From: an uncultured Rhodospirillales bacterium
GTDB taxonomy: Bacteria > Pseudomonadota > Alphaproteobacteria > Acetobacterales > Acetobacteraceae
Length of the DNA: 21,004 nt
Direction: 5' to 3'
NCBI GenBank assembly: GCA_903932545.1
Contig: CAIZGT010000097.1
Span: forward strand, 1 to 21,004
In this document: positions 6,751 to 13,316 of the stretch, in pieces
How positions within the stretch are numbered: the stretch's first letter is position 1
Layout of the letters: every line of letters begins with the position of its first letter
Position numbers and translations under genes: made by a program
Notes under the pieces: model-generated
Databases searched by the model: none
Seen by the model: the letters and a program-made list of their open reading frames with translations, nothing else
Told to the model about the DNA's origin: nothing

Positions 6751-9021
6751 TCAGACAGCGTCTGGCACCACCTGATCGGCACGTGAATCGGCAAGGGCAG
6801 ATTCGATCAGCGCGACCAGTTCAGCAGGGCGGAACGGCTTTCGGAGCAAACGCGAGATCGGAATAGCCCCCACAATCGCCTCGGGATCGGCATAGCCGGA
6901 GAAATACACGATCGGCAGATCGGGGCGCACCAACCGCGCTTTGCGCGCCAATTCCGGGCCGCTCACTTCGGGCATAACCACATCGGTGAGCAGCAATTCG
7001 ATGTTGCTGTCCAATTCCAGCGCCATCAACGCCTCGCCAGCACTGGCGGCTTCTGTCACATGATAGCCCATCCGGCGCAGCAATAGGGCTGTGGTCACGC
7101 GCACATCAGTGTCATCGTCCACCACCAACAGATACGCCTCGCCAGTGCCTTCCATCGTGCCTGGGCTGATATCAGTGGACAACTCCGACGCCAATTCTTC
7201 CATCTGAGCTTTGGGCAGCAGGACTTCGATTGTCGTACCCCTCCCAAGTTGGGTTTCGATCCGTGCTGTACCGCCCGATTGATGCGCCACACCATATACC
7301 TGACTAAGACCCAAACCAGAGCCTGCGCCTTGGGCTTTGGTGGTGAAATAAGGCTCAAACGCCCGACCGAGCACATCTGGGCTCATGCCGGTTCCCGTGT
7401 CAGTCACCCGCAACCGAACATATGTGCCGGATGCAAGCTCAGGGCCGGGTTCGGCATTTGGCCGCACCGCCCAGGGCATCCGCCCTGTGGTCAGTTCCAG
7501 CTTTCGCAGTTCGAGGCGCAATGCGCCACCGCCCGGCATGGCGTCCCGCGCGTTGATGGCGAGGTTGAGAATGACCAGCTCAATCTGAGTTTGGTCAACC
7601 AGGGCAGGCGGCACGTCGGGGGCAAGGTCGATGCTGATCGAAACCTGTGATCCCACAGCACTTTCCAGCAAAGGTCGCATACCCTCGATCAGCTTGGAGA
7701 GATCAACTGCACGGGCAAGCAAAGGCTGACGACGCGAAAAAGCGAGCAGCTGTGAGACCAGCCGCGCCCCGCGCTCGGCCGCTGAGCGCATCGTGGTCAA
7801 GCGTCCGGTGAAGATGGACGCGGCCGGATTGGTCTGCATCAGATCGATATTGCCCAGAATAACCGTGAGCAAATTGTTGAAATCATGCGCCACACCGCCG
7901 GTAAGCTGCCCCACCGCCTCTAGCCGCTGTGCATTTCGCAGCGCCAGCTCGGCGCGTTGGCGCTCTTCCATCTGAACCGTCAGATCGCGATTTGCTGCTT
8001 CCGCCACGCGGCGGGCGGCGGTGGTGTTGGCCAGCAGGCGCTCCACCTGTTCCGTTCGGGACGCGAGTTTGAACATCAGCACCACGGCCACCACTGAGCC
8101 AACCAGCATTGACAGGCTAAACGCCCAGGCGTGACGGCGCCAACCGGCCAGCACCGGGTCTTTGTTGACCGAAATATTCACCGCCAGCGGGAAGGACTTC
8201 AGCGCGCGGATTGCCAAGATGCGGCGGCTGTTGTCGAGCACGCTGTCCATCTCCAGCGTTCCCGCCTGCGCCTTTGACAGCACATCCCGGAACGGAGGTA
8301 GATCGGCGTAGGACGCACCAACCACCTGATCATTGTGCGGAAACCGCGCCAGCACGGTGCCATCGCGGCGATGCAACAAAATTGCGCCATCATCGCCAAG
8401 CTGCACCGAGCCGTAAAAATCCTCGAAATAACTTAGATTGATCCAAATCGCGCCAATGCCGTTGAAGTTTCCAGCCGTGTCGGTCATCCGACGCGTCAGC
8501 AACGTCACCCATGTGCCGTTGGCATCCCGAAACGGCTCGCTGAGTAGCACGCCCACGTTTGGATCGCTCTCGTGCCGCGCGAGCAAGGCCAGCGCCATCG
8601 GTGGCAAGCGTGTCTCCAGGGCCGATTGGGTGCTGATAATCACCTGCCCGTTCGCGGCGATGAGTTCCAGCGCCTCCACCTGACGCAGACCGATGATGCG
8701 TCGCTTGGCCGTCTCGCGAGTTTCATCCAATGCGTGTGGATTACGATAATAGCTGTCGATCATCCCGCGCAGCACCAAATCAGCCGTATCCACCGCCCGG
8801 CTGGTTTGTTCCGCGAGCACCATACCCAACCGCGCCATTTGACTGGTGGTTTCGGCCAGCATGGTGGCGCGCAATGCGGTCAGCTGCTCAAACGTGATGA
8901 TGAACATCACGGCAACCGCCAGCAACGCGATCAATTTTAACGAGCGGCTGATGGAAACCGCACCGGCTTTGTCCCATGTCAGGAATTGAGGCCGCCGCAA
9001 GCGCGTCTCTCCAGATGGCAC
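6751..9021 (-). CDS. Hybrid sensor histidine kinase with extracytoplasmic Cache-like domain and C-terminal receiver
   Basis: A 756-residue inner-membrane sensor kinase. A first transmembrane helix (about 28-47) and a second (298-320) bracket a roughly 250-residue periplasmic region resembling PDC/dCache ligand sensors. A helical linker (about 322-365) leads to the H-box GGVAHDFNNLL (H379), the NTRC/ammonium-sensor-like type of HisKA, then the N-box LNLAINARDAMPGGG (485-499), the ATP-lid DTGTGM (541-546), FEPYFTTK, and GSGLGLSQVYG (567-577). A receiver domain follows (about 630-742) with acidic pocket VVDDD, phospho-acceptor D680 in LLLTDVVMP, and K728 in RKPF. The start is GTG (9021), supported by AGGAG 9 nt upstream. 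No separate response regulator or phosphotransfer gene lies beside it, so its output partner is unknown. The signal sensed cannot be inferred. Confidence 0.92.
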   Translation of the reverse strand: MPSGETRLRRPQFLTWDKAGAVSISRSLKLIALLAVAVMFIITFEQLTALRATMLAETTSQMARLGMVLAEQTSRAVDTADLVLRGMIDSYYRNPHALDETRETAKRRIIGLRQVEALELIAANGQVIISTQSALETRLPPMALALLARHESDPNVGVLLSEPFRDANGTWVTLLTRRMTDTAGNFNGIGAIWINLSYFEDFYGSVQLGDDGAILLHRRDGTVLARFPHNDQVVGASYADLPPFRDVLSKAQAGTLEMDSVLDNSRRILAIRALKSFPLAVNISVNKDPVLAGWRRHAWAFSLSMLVGSVVAVVLMFKLASRTEQVERLLANTTAARRVAEAANRDLTVQMEERQRAELALRNAQRLEAVGQLTGGVAHDFNNLLTVILGNIDLMQTNPAASIFTGRLTTMRSAAERGARLVSQLLAFSRRQPLLARAVDLSKLIEGMRPLLESAVGSQVSISIDLAPDVPPALVDQTQIELVILNLAINARDAMPGGGALRLELRKLELTTGRMPWAVRPNAEPGPELASGTYVRLRVTDTGTGMSPDVLGRAFEPYFTTKAQGAGSGLGLSQVYGVAHQSGGTARIETQLGRGTTIEVLLPKAQMEELASELSTDISPGTMEGTGEAYLLVVDDDTDVRVTTALLLRRMGYHVTEAASAGEALMALELDSNIELLLTDVVMPEVSGPELARKARLVRPDLPIVYFSGYADPEAIVGAIPISRLLRKPFRPAELVALIESALADSRADQVVPDAV

Positions 9022-9093
9022 CCGTACGATCTCCTGATATTTGACAATCGGACGCTGTAATTCGACAAAAGACGCTTATCGTTGGTCGTATCT

Positions 9094-9123
9094 TTGACAC
9101 GATTTGCTTGGGAAAACCATAAT
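9094..9123 (+). promoter_or_regulatory. Sigma70-type promoter ahead of trmO
   Basis: TTGACA (9094-9099, a perfect -35) and CATAAT (9118-9123, five of six to the -10 consensus) are separated by 18 bp in the gap between the divergent kinase and trmO genes. Transcription would start near 9130, giving a leader of about 80 nt before the trmO ATG at 9209. Confidence 0.5.
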
Positions 9124-9208
9124 GAACAGATAACGCGGGTGAGAAATTATCATTAGCCCAACTGTTCTGATGTGTTTACCATTATCCAATCACGGAGCGC
9201 GCGCCCGC

Positions 9209-9667
9209 ATGAACGCTGTGTTGCAACCTATTGGCATCCTGCAAACCCCTTTCCTCACCACAGCAGACTGTCCGCGCAACGGGCGGCAATTCAAGCCTGC
9301 GCCGGTTTGCCATGCGGTGGTCGATCCAGAATTTCAGCCGGGGTTGCAGGGGTTGGAGGAATTCAGCCATTTGATTTTGCTGTATTGGATGCATGCATCC
9401 ACGTCTGCGCGATTGGTGTTCACGCCCCCCTTCGACAGCGCGCCGCGTGGGGTGTTTAGCACGCGCGCACCGTGGCGACCGAACCCGGTGGCGTTATCGG
9501 TGGTGAAGTTCGACGGATTTGATGGCCCAGGACGGTTGCGGGTTTTCCATCTCGACTGCCTCAACGGCACAGCTTTGCTGGACATCAAGCCCTATCTGCC
9601 AACCACCGATTCAGAGCCGAATGCCACGATGGGGTGGCTGGCCCCACACGCAACTTCGCGGGATTAG
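9209..9667 (+). CDS. trmO: tRNA (N6-threonylcarbamoyladenosine(37)-N6)-methyltransferase TrmO (TsaA/YaeB family), short form
   Basis: TrmO methylates the t6A base at position 37 of certain tRNAs with SAM, giving m6t6A and tuning anticodon reading. This 152-residue protein is the single-domain form, lacking the C-terminal extension of the longer enterobacterial enzyme. Visible family features are PIGILQTPF (7-15), the block GVFSTRAPWRPNPVALS (81-97) and CLNGTALLDIKPYLP (117-131). The frame is open from 9170, but the ATG at 9209 is preferred because the family begins just before the PIG motif and CGGAG lies 12 nt upstream. Its stop (TAG, 9665-9667) overlaps the stop of the convergent anti-sigma gene. 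A good promoter lies upstream, suggesting a single-gene transcript. Confidence 0.9.
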   Translation: MNAVLQPIGILQTPFLTTADCPRNGRQFKPAPVCHAVVDPEFQPGLQGLEEFSHLILLYWMHASTSARLVFTPPFDSAPRGVFSTRAPWRPNPVALSVVKFDGFDGPGRLRVFHLDCLNGTALLDIKPYLPTTDSEPNATMGWLAPHATSRD

Positions 9668-9915
9668 CCGCTGTCGGGCTGCGATTCGGGCAGCACGCGG
9701 TGCAATTCGGACAGGAGAACTGCTTCGCGTTCCGGTGCCACGTCTGGGCGGGGCATACTGCCCAACAACCGGATTGTGGCGCGAACTTGGCGCAGATGGC
9801 GACGACAAAAGCTGCAAATGGCCAAATGCCATCGTATCGCCACGCGCTGGCCAAGCGGCAGAGCGTGGTCGAGATAGTCGGTTGTCATTTCGGTCACATC
9901 GCGGCACACCAGCAT
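9664..9915 (-). CDS. Small zf-HC2 (ZAS-type) putative anti-sigma factor
   Basis: An 83-residue soluble protein with the zinc-binding anti-sigma pattern: MLVCRDVTEMTTDYLDHAL, then H30-x3-C34-x2-C37 (HLAICSFC), with C4 as a possible fourth ligand. Small proteins of this kind bind and silence ECF sigma factors; the family is usually encoded right beside its sigma. Here the ECF sigma gene starts 106 bp away on the other strand, so the pair is divergent rather than in one operon. No transmembrane segment is present, so it would act in the cytoplasm, possibly sensing redox state or metals through the zinc site. The frame extends up to 9963, but the ATG at 9915 is preferred because AAAAGGA sits 6-7 nt upstream and the family starts just before the first Cys. 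Its stop overlaps that of trmO. Confidence 0.82.
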   Translation of the reverse strand: MLVCRDVTEMTTDYLDHALPLGQRVAIRWHLAICSFCRRHLRQVRATIRLLGSMPRPDVAPEREAVLLSELHRVLPESQPDSG

Positions 9916-9980
9916 GGCACATCCTTTTATGAGCACCATCATCCGTGACTCGTCATACGCCAAAGCGTGACAGCCCTGCC

Positions 9981-9991
9981 GAACAATGTTC
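9981..9991. promoter_or_regulatory. Inverted repeat in the sigma/anti-sigma divergent gap
   Basis: GAAC-AAT-GTTC lies 30 bp before the ECF sigma GTG, in the 106 bp between the divergent anti-sigma and sigma genes. A further near-dyad, TGAC-TC-GTCA, is at 9946-9955. The spacing does not match known LexA boxes. It could be a control site for either gene, but with 4-bp arms it may be chance. Confidence 0.2.
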
Positions 9992-10021
9992 TAGATCAGC
10001 ATCGCGTTAAGGGAGACGAGG

Positions 10022-10789
10022 GTGCGCGCGCAAGATGCCGATTTTGACACGCCTGAATTCCTTGCCCGCTTACGCCAAGGTGACGATGCGGCCTATCGCC
10101 GTCTAATCCGCCGTTATCACGCAACCCTGGTGGGGGTGGCGCAGGGGGTCATTGGGAGCCAGGCGCAGGCCGAAGAGGTAGTGCAAGACACGTGGCTCGC
10201 GGTGTTTCGCAACATCAATCGCTTCGAGGGGCGCTCCTCGCTGGCGGGTTGGCTGTTCACCATCGCCCGCAACCGCGCCCGTACCCGCATCGCCGCCGAA
10301 GGCCGCACCGTGGCGTTGCCCGGCCTGGACGGGGTGGAGCGCGCGGTGGACGCCTCAGAATTCGGCACGGATGGGCATTGGATCGAGTTGCCCGCCTTAT
10401 GGGATGTGCTTGACCCGGAGCGGGTGATTGGCGGGCGGCAATTGTGGGAATTGGTGCAAGCGGCCATCGAAACCCTGCCTGCAGCGCAGAAGGCTACCAT
10501 CTTGTTGCGTGACATTGAAGACCGACCGAGTGAGGAAGTCTGCGCCCTGCTTGGCGTGTCAGCCGAAAATCAGCGCGTGCTCCTGCACCGCGCGCGCGGC
10601 AAGGTGCGAGCGGCGATTGACGTGGCGATGGGCAATGCCAGCCACATCACACCGCGTGCAGTGGCAAAGCCCGCTGTAAAAGGCGGGATTGCTCCCTTCA
10701 TCGCCGCACTGTGCCGCCGCGTGGCTGACTGCCTGAGCCGCCATATGCGGCGTTATCCGCCCAAATACGCCGCCGCTGCCGCCTTGTAA
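10022..10789 (+). CDS. ECF-family RNA polymerase sigma factor with C-terminal tail
   Basis: A 255-residue ECF (group 4) sigma factor that would redirect RNA polymerase to its own promoters. Region 2 spans about 11-90 (QAEEVVQDTWLAVFRNINRF, then WLFTIARNRARTRI); a linker of about 55 residues follows; region 4 covers about 146-198 (LPAAQKATILLRDIE ... VLLHRARGKVRAAI) with its helix-turn-helix EEVCALLGVSAEN. The start is GTG, backed by AGGGAG about 7-8 nt upstream; no nearby in-frame ATG exists. The last 50 or so residues go beyond a normal ECF end, and the final 37 bp run antisense to the 3' end of the next gene. The divergent zf-HC2 gene is the likely anti-sigma partner. Target promoters cannot be deduced from this window. 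Confidence 0.93.
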   Translation: MRAQDADFDTPEFLARLRQGDDAAYRRLIRRYHATLVGVAQGVIGSQAQAEEVVQDTWLAVFRNINRFEGRSSLAGWLFTIARNRARTRIAAEGRTVALPGLDGVERAVDASEFGTDGHWIELPALWDVLDPERVIGGRQLWELVQAAIETLPAAQKATILLRDIEDRPSEEVCALLGVSAENQRVLLHRARGKVRAAIDVAMGNASHITPRAVAKPAVKGGIAPFIAALCRRVADCLSRHMRRYPPKYAAAAAL

Positions 10790-11595
10790 TCCGCCTCCCG
10801 CGTCACCTGCGCCAGCAAGGCGGGGCTTGCGAGTTTGGGCAGGTCGGTGCCGTCTTTCTGCGCCTTCATCGTTTCATATACCGCCTGAATTGCCGCCTGA
10901 ATCGGCTGATGGCCGCGCAGGGCGATGCGCACGCCGAGCGCAGCCAGGGCAGCGACGTCCTTTATTTTGGTGCCGCCGAGAATGATCGGCAGGTTGGTCA
11001 CCGCGCGGATTGCCTGGAGTGGTGCAAGTTCTTCCACTCCGGTGAAGAACAGGGCGTCTACACCAGCCGCAGAATACAGCTTGCCGCGCGCCACCGCTTC
11101 ATCCAACCCGGCGATATTTAGCGCCGAAGTGCGACCCACAATCACCATATTTGGATCACGCTTTGTCGCAAGTGCCGCACGGATTTTGCCCAAGCCTTCC
11201 TCATGCGATAGCAAACGCGGCTTATTGGTAGAGAACGGCGTTGGCAGGTCGGTATCTTCCAACGTCATTCCCGCAATCCCAGCACGCTCCAACTCAAGCA
11301 CGCAGCGTTGGGCGTTGAGGGCGTTGCCGTAACCGTGATCGGCATCCACCAGCAGCGGCAGATCACCCGCGCGGGTGATGCGCCCGGCAAGGTCGGCGAA
11401 TTCGGTCAGGGTGATCAAAACAATGTCCGGCGCACCGTGAATTGCCAGCGAAGCGGTTGATCCGGCGAACATCGCCAGCATAAAGCCGAGATCCTGGGCC
11501 AGACGCATCGAAATCGGGTCAAACACAGACGCCGGCGAAATGCAGGCATCACTGTTCAAAATCGCCCGTAACCCCTGTCGCGATTGTGTGAACAT
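10753..11595 (-). CDS. Oxaloacetate decarboxylase-type enzyme of the isocitrate lyase/PEP mutase superfamily
   Basis: A 280-residue cytoplasmic TIM-barrel protein. It matches the PA4872-like oxaloacetate decarboxylase subgroup, which converts oxaloacetate to pyruvate and CO2 with a divalent metal. Visible marks are SVFDPISMRLAQDLGF (23-38), the metal-binding DADHGYGNALN (84-94) and TLEDTDLP (111-118). The isocitrate-lyase KKCGH motif is absent, so it is not isocitrate lyase; methylisocitrate lyase or a phosphonate-acting relative remains possible. The frame extends to 11643, but ATG 11595 is chosen because a strong GGGAGGA site sits 5-6 nt upstream and family members begin here. It is divergent from the peptide ABC operon with a 71 bp gap, and its 3' end overlaps the sigma gene by 37 bp on the opposite strand. 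Confidence 0.87.
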   Translation of the reverse strand: MFTQSRQGLRAILNSDACISPASVFDPISMRLAQDLGFMLAMFAGSTASLAIHGAPDIVLITLTEFADLAGRITRAGDLPLLVDADHGYGNALNAQRCVLELERAGIAGMTLEDTDLPTPFSTNKPRLLSHEEGLGKIRAALATKRDPNMVIVGRTSALNIAGLDEAVARGKLYSAAGVDALFFTGVEELAPLQAIRAVTNLPIILGGTKIKDVAALAALGVRIALRGHQPIQAAIQAVYETMKAQKDGTDLPKLASPALLAQVTREADYKAAAAAYLGG

Positions 11596-11635
11596 TCTAT
11601 CCTCCCTCGTTGACTTGTGGGAGCAAGAGCCGATC

Positions 11636-11645
11636 AGATGCATCT
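11636..11645. promoter_or_regulatory. Palindrome in the divergent control region (decarboxylase / ABC operon)
   Basis: AGATGCATCT is a perfect 10-bp palindrome in the 71 bp between the oxaloacetate-decarboxylase-type gene (minus) and the first binding-protein gene (plus). It lies 22 bp before the latter's ATG. It is a candidate operator for shared control. A TTGACT hexamer at 11610-11615 could be a plus-strand -35, but no good -10 follows at normal spacing. Confidence 0.3.
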
Positions 11646-11666
11646 AGGCAAGTCAGAGGTTGCTGG

Positions 11667-13316
11667 ATGTGGATGCTCAGGGCGGTTGCTACGGTTCTAC
11701 TCGGCCTTTCAGCCGCAATCCCGATGGCGCAGGCGAAGGATGATCTGGTCATCGGCGTCGCCCAATTCGCCCCCAGTTTGAACCCAAACACCGATGCAAC
11801 GGTGGTGAAATCCTACGTGCTCGGCTTCGTCAGCCGGCCGATCAGCGCGTTTGACGCTGACTGGAAGCCCGTCTGCATGCTCTGCACCACGCTGCCGAGC
11901 ATCGACAACGGCGGGGCAGTATTCGAGACAGCGCCGGATGGCACACGCGGACTGGCGGTAACGTTCACCCTGCGCCCCGATCTGGTCTGGGGCGACGGCA
12001 CAAAAGTGACGACGCAGGACGTGAAATTTACCTGGGAATTGGGCCATAACCCGGCCTCAGGTTTCACCAATTCTCACGGCTGGGAGCGCGCCAGCCGCAT
12101 AGATGTGCTGGATGCCCAAAGCTTCGTGCTGCATCTCAACCGCGTGGCAGTGGATTACAATCTGTGGGACGATTTGCTGCCCGCCCATTTGGAAGCGCCC
12201 GCAGCACAGGCGGGGGACTATCTGCACAGCACGCTCTATAGCCGCACCCCAACCAATCCGGGCCTGTATAACGGGCCTTACTTGGTCACCCAGTATGATA
12301 CGGGAGCGCAGATCGTGCTGGAGCCAAATCCACATTGGCACGGCGCGCCGCCGTTCTTTCACCGCATCGTGGTGCGCACCATCGACAACACCGCAGCCCT
12401 CGCCGCCAACCTCGAATCCGGCGATATCGACATGGCTCCAGGCGATGCGCCATCACTGACCATCGATCAGGTGCTCGCCTTACAAAAAAAAGCGCCCGCA
12501 CGCTTTGCGTTTCTGTTTAAGCCGAGCCTGACATACGAGCATATCGATCTGCAGCGCGACAATCCGCTTTTGTCCGATGTGCGGGTGCGCCAAGCGCTGT
12601 TGCTGGCGATTGATCGACAGACCTTGGTGCGCAAATTGTTCGATGGCAAGCAGCCGGTTGCCGCCACGTGGGTGAACCCTCTGGACCCGAATTACACCGA
12701 TCAGACCCAAACCTATCCCTATGATCCCACCCGCGCGCGCGCGTTGCTTGCAGAAGCGGGCTGGCTTCTTGGCGCGGACGGGATTTGTCAAAACGCCAAA
12801 GGCGACAAACTGCAATTGGAAATCGCCACCACCGCCGGCAACAAGCTGCGCGAACTCACCGAGCAAGTGCTGCAAAGTGCCTGGAAATCAGCCTGTATTT
12901 CAGTGGTTATCCGCAATGAGCCTGCGCGCAGCCTGTTCGGCGAAACGCTTAAGAAGCGGCTGTTCAGCGGGATGACGATGTATGCATGGTCGAGCGTGGT
13001 CAACGAAAGCCCGCGCAAAACGCTTTATTCCACTCAGGTGCCGACAGCTGCCAACAATTACGGCGGGGCAAATTACATCGCCATGAACAACCCCGCCCTA
13101 GACGCTGATATCGACGCGGCCGACGGGGAGCTTGACCCACAGAAGCGGCGGACGCTTTGGGTGGATATGCAACGCATCTACGCCGAACAGCTATGGGTGC
13201 TGCCATTATTCTTCCGCGCTGAGGCTTATGTGTTGCCGGTATGGTTTAAGGGGTTTGCAGCGACAGGGCATGGCGATATGAGCCCGTTATGGTCGGAAAA
13301 CTGGCGCGCGCAATGA
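11667..13316 (+). CDS. Periplasmic substrate-binding protein of a peptide-type ABC transporter (family 5), copy 1
   Basis: A 549-residue solute-binding protein of the SBP_bac_5 (DppA/OppA) class, which captures peptides, nickel complexes or other small ligands in the periplasm and hands them to the membrane transporter. The signal peptide MWMLRAVATVLLGLSAAIPMAQA is followed by an AxA-type cleavage near residue 23. Family marks include TFTLRPDLVWGDGTKVTTQDVKF, NGPYLV..Y near the centre, VRVRQALLLAIDRQTLV and the C-terminal LPLFFRAEAYVLP. Four cysteines (70, 73, 374, 410) are the only ones seen in the mature protein. ATG 11667 is chosen over an upstream TTG (11610) because AGAGG lies 7 nt before it and the signal peptide starts there. 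It heads a six-gene operon and overlaps the next gene by 4 bp. An 8-A run at 12484-12491 lies inside it. Ligand unknown. Confidence 0.9.
   Translation: MWMLRAVATVLLGLSAAIPMAQAKDDLVIGVAQFAPSLNPNTDATVVKSYVLGFVSRPISAFDADWKPVCMLCTTLPSIDNGGAVFETAPDGTRGLAVTFTLRPDLVWGDGTKVTTQDVKFTWELGHNPASGFTNSHGWERASRIDVLDAQSFVLHLNRVAVDYNLWDDLLPAHLEAPAAQAGDYLHSTLYSRTPTNPGLYNGPYLVTQYDTGAQIVLEPNPHWHGAPPFFHRIVVRTIDNTAALAANLESGDIDMAPGDAPSLTIDQVLALQKKAPARFAFLFKPSLTYEHIDLQRDNPLLSDVRVRQALLLAIDRQTLVRKLFDGKQPVAATWVNPLDPNYTDQTQTYPYDPTRARALLAEAGWLLGADGICQNAKGDKLQLEIATTAGNKLRELTEQVLQSAWKSACISVVIRNEPARSLFGETLKKRLFSGMTMYAWSSVVNESPRKTLYSTQVPTAANNYGGANYIAMNNPALDADIDAADGELDPQKRRTLWVDMQRIYAEQLWVLPLFFRAEAYVLPVWFKGFAATGHGDMSPLWSENWRAQ

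Noticed and set aside
9981..9991. LexA-box reading of GAAC-AAT-GTTC
   Set aside because: The spacing is 3 instead of the 4 of the Gram-positive box, and it is not the direct-repeat form used by alphaproteobacteria.
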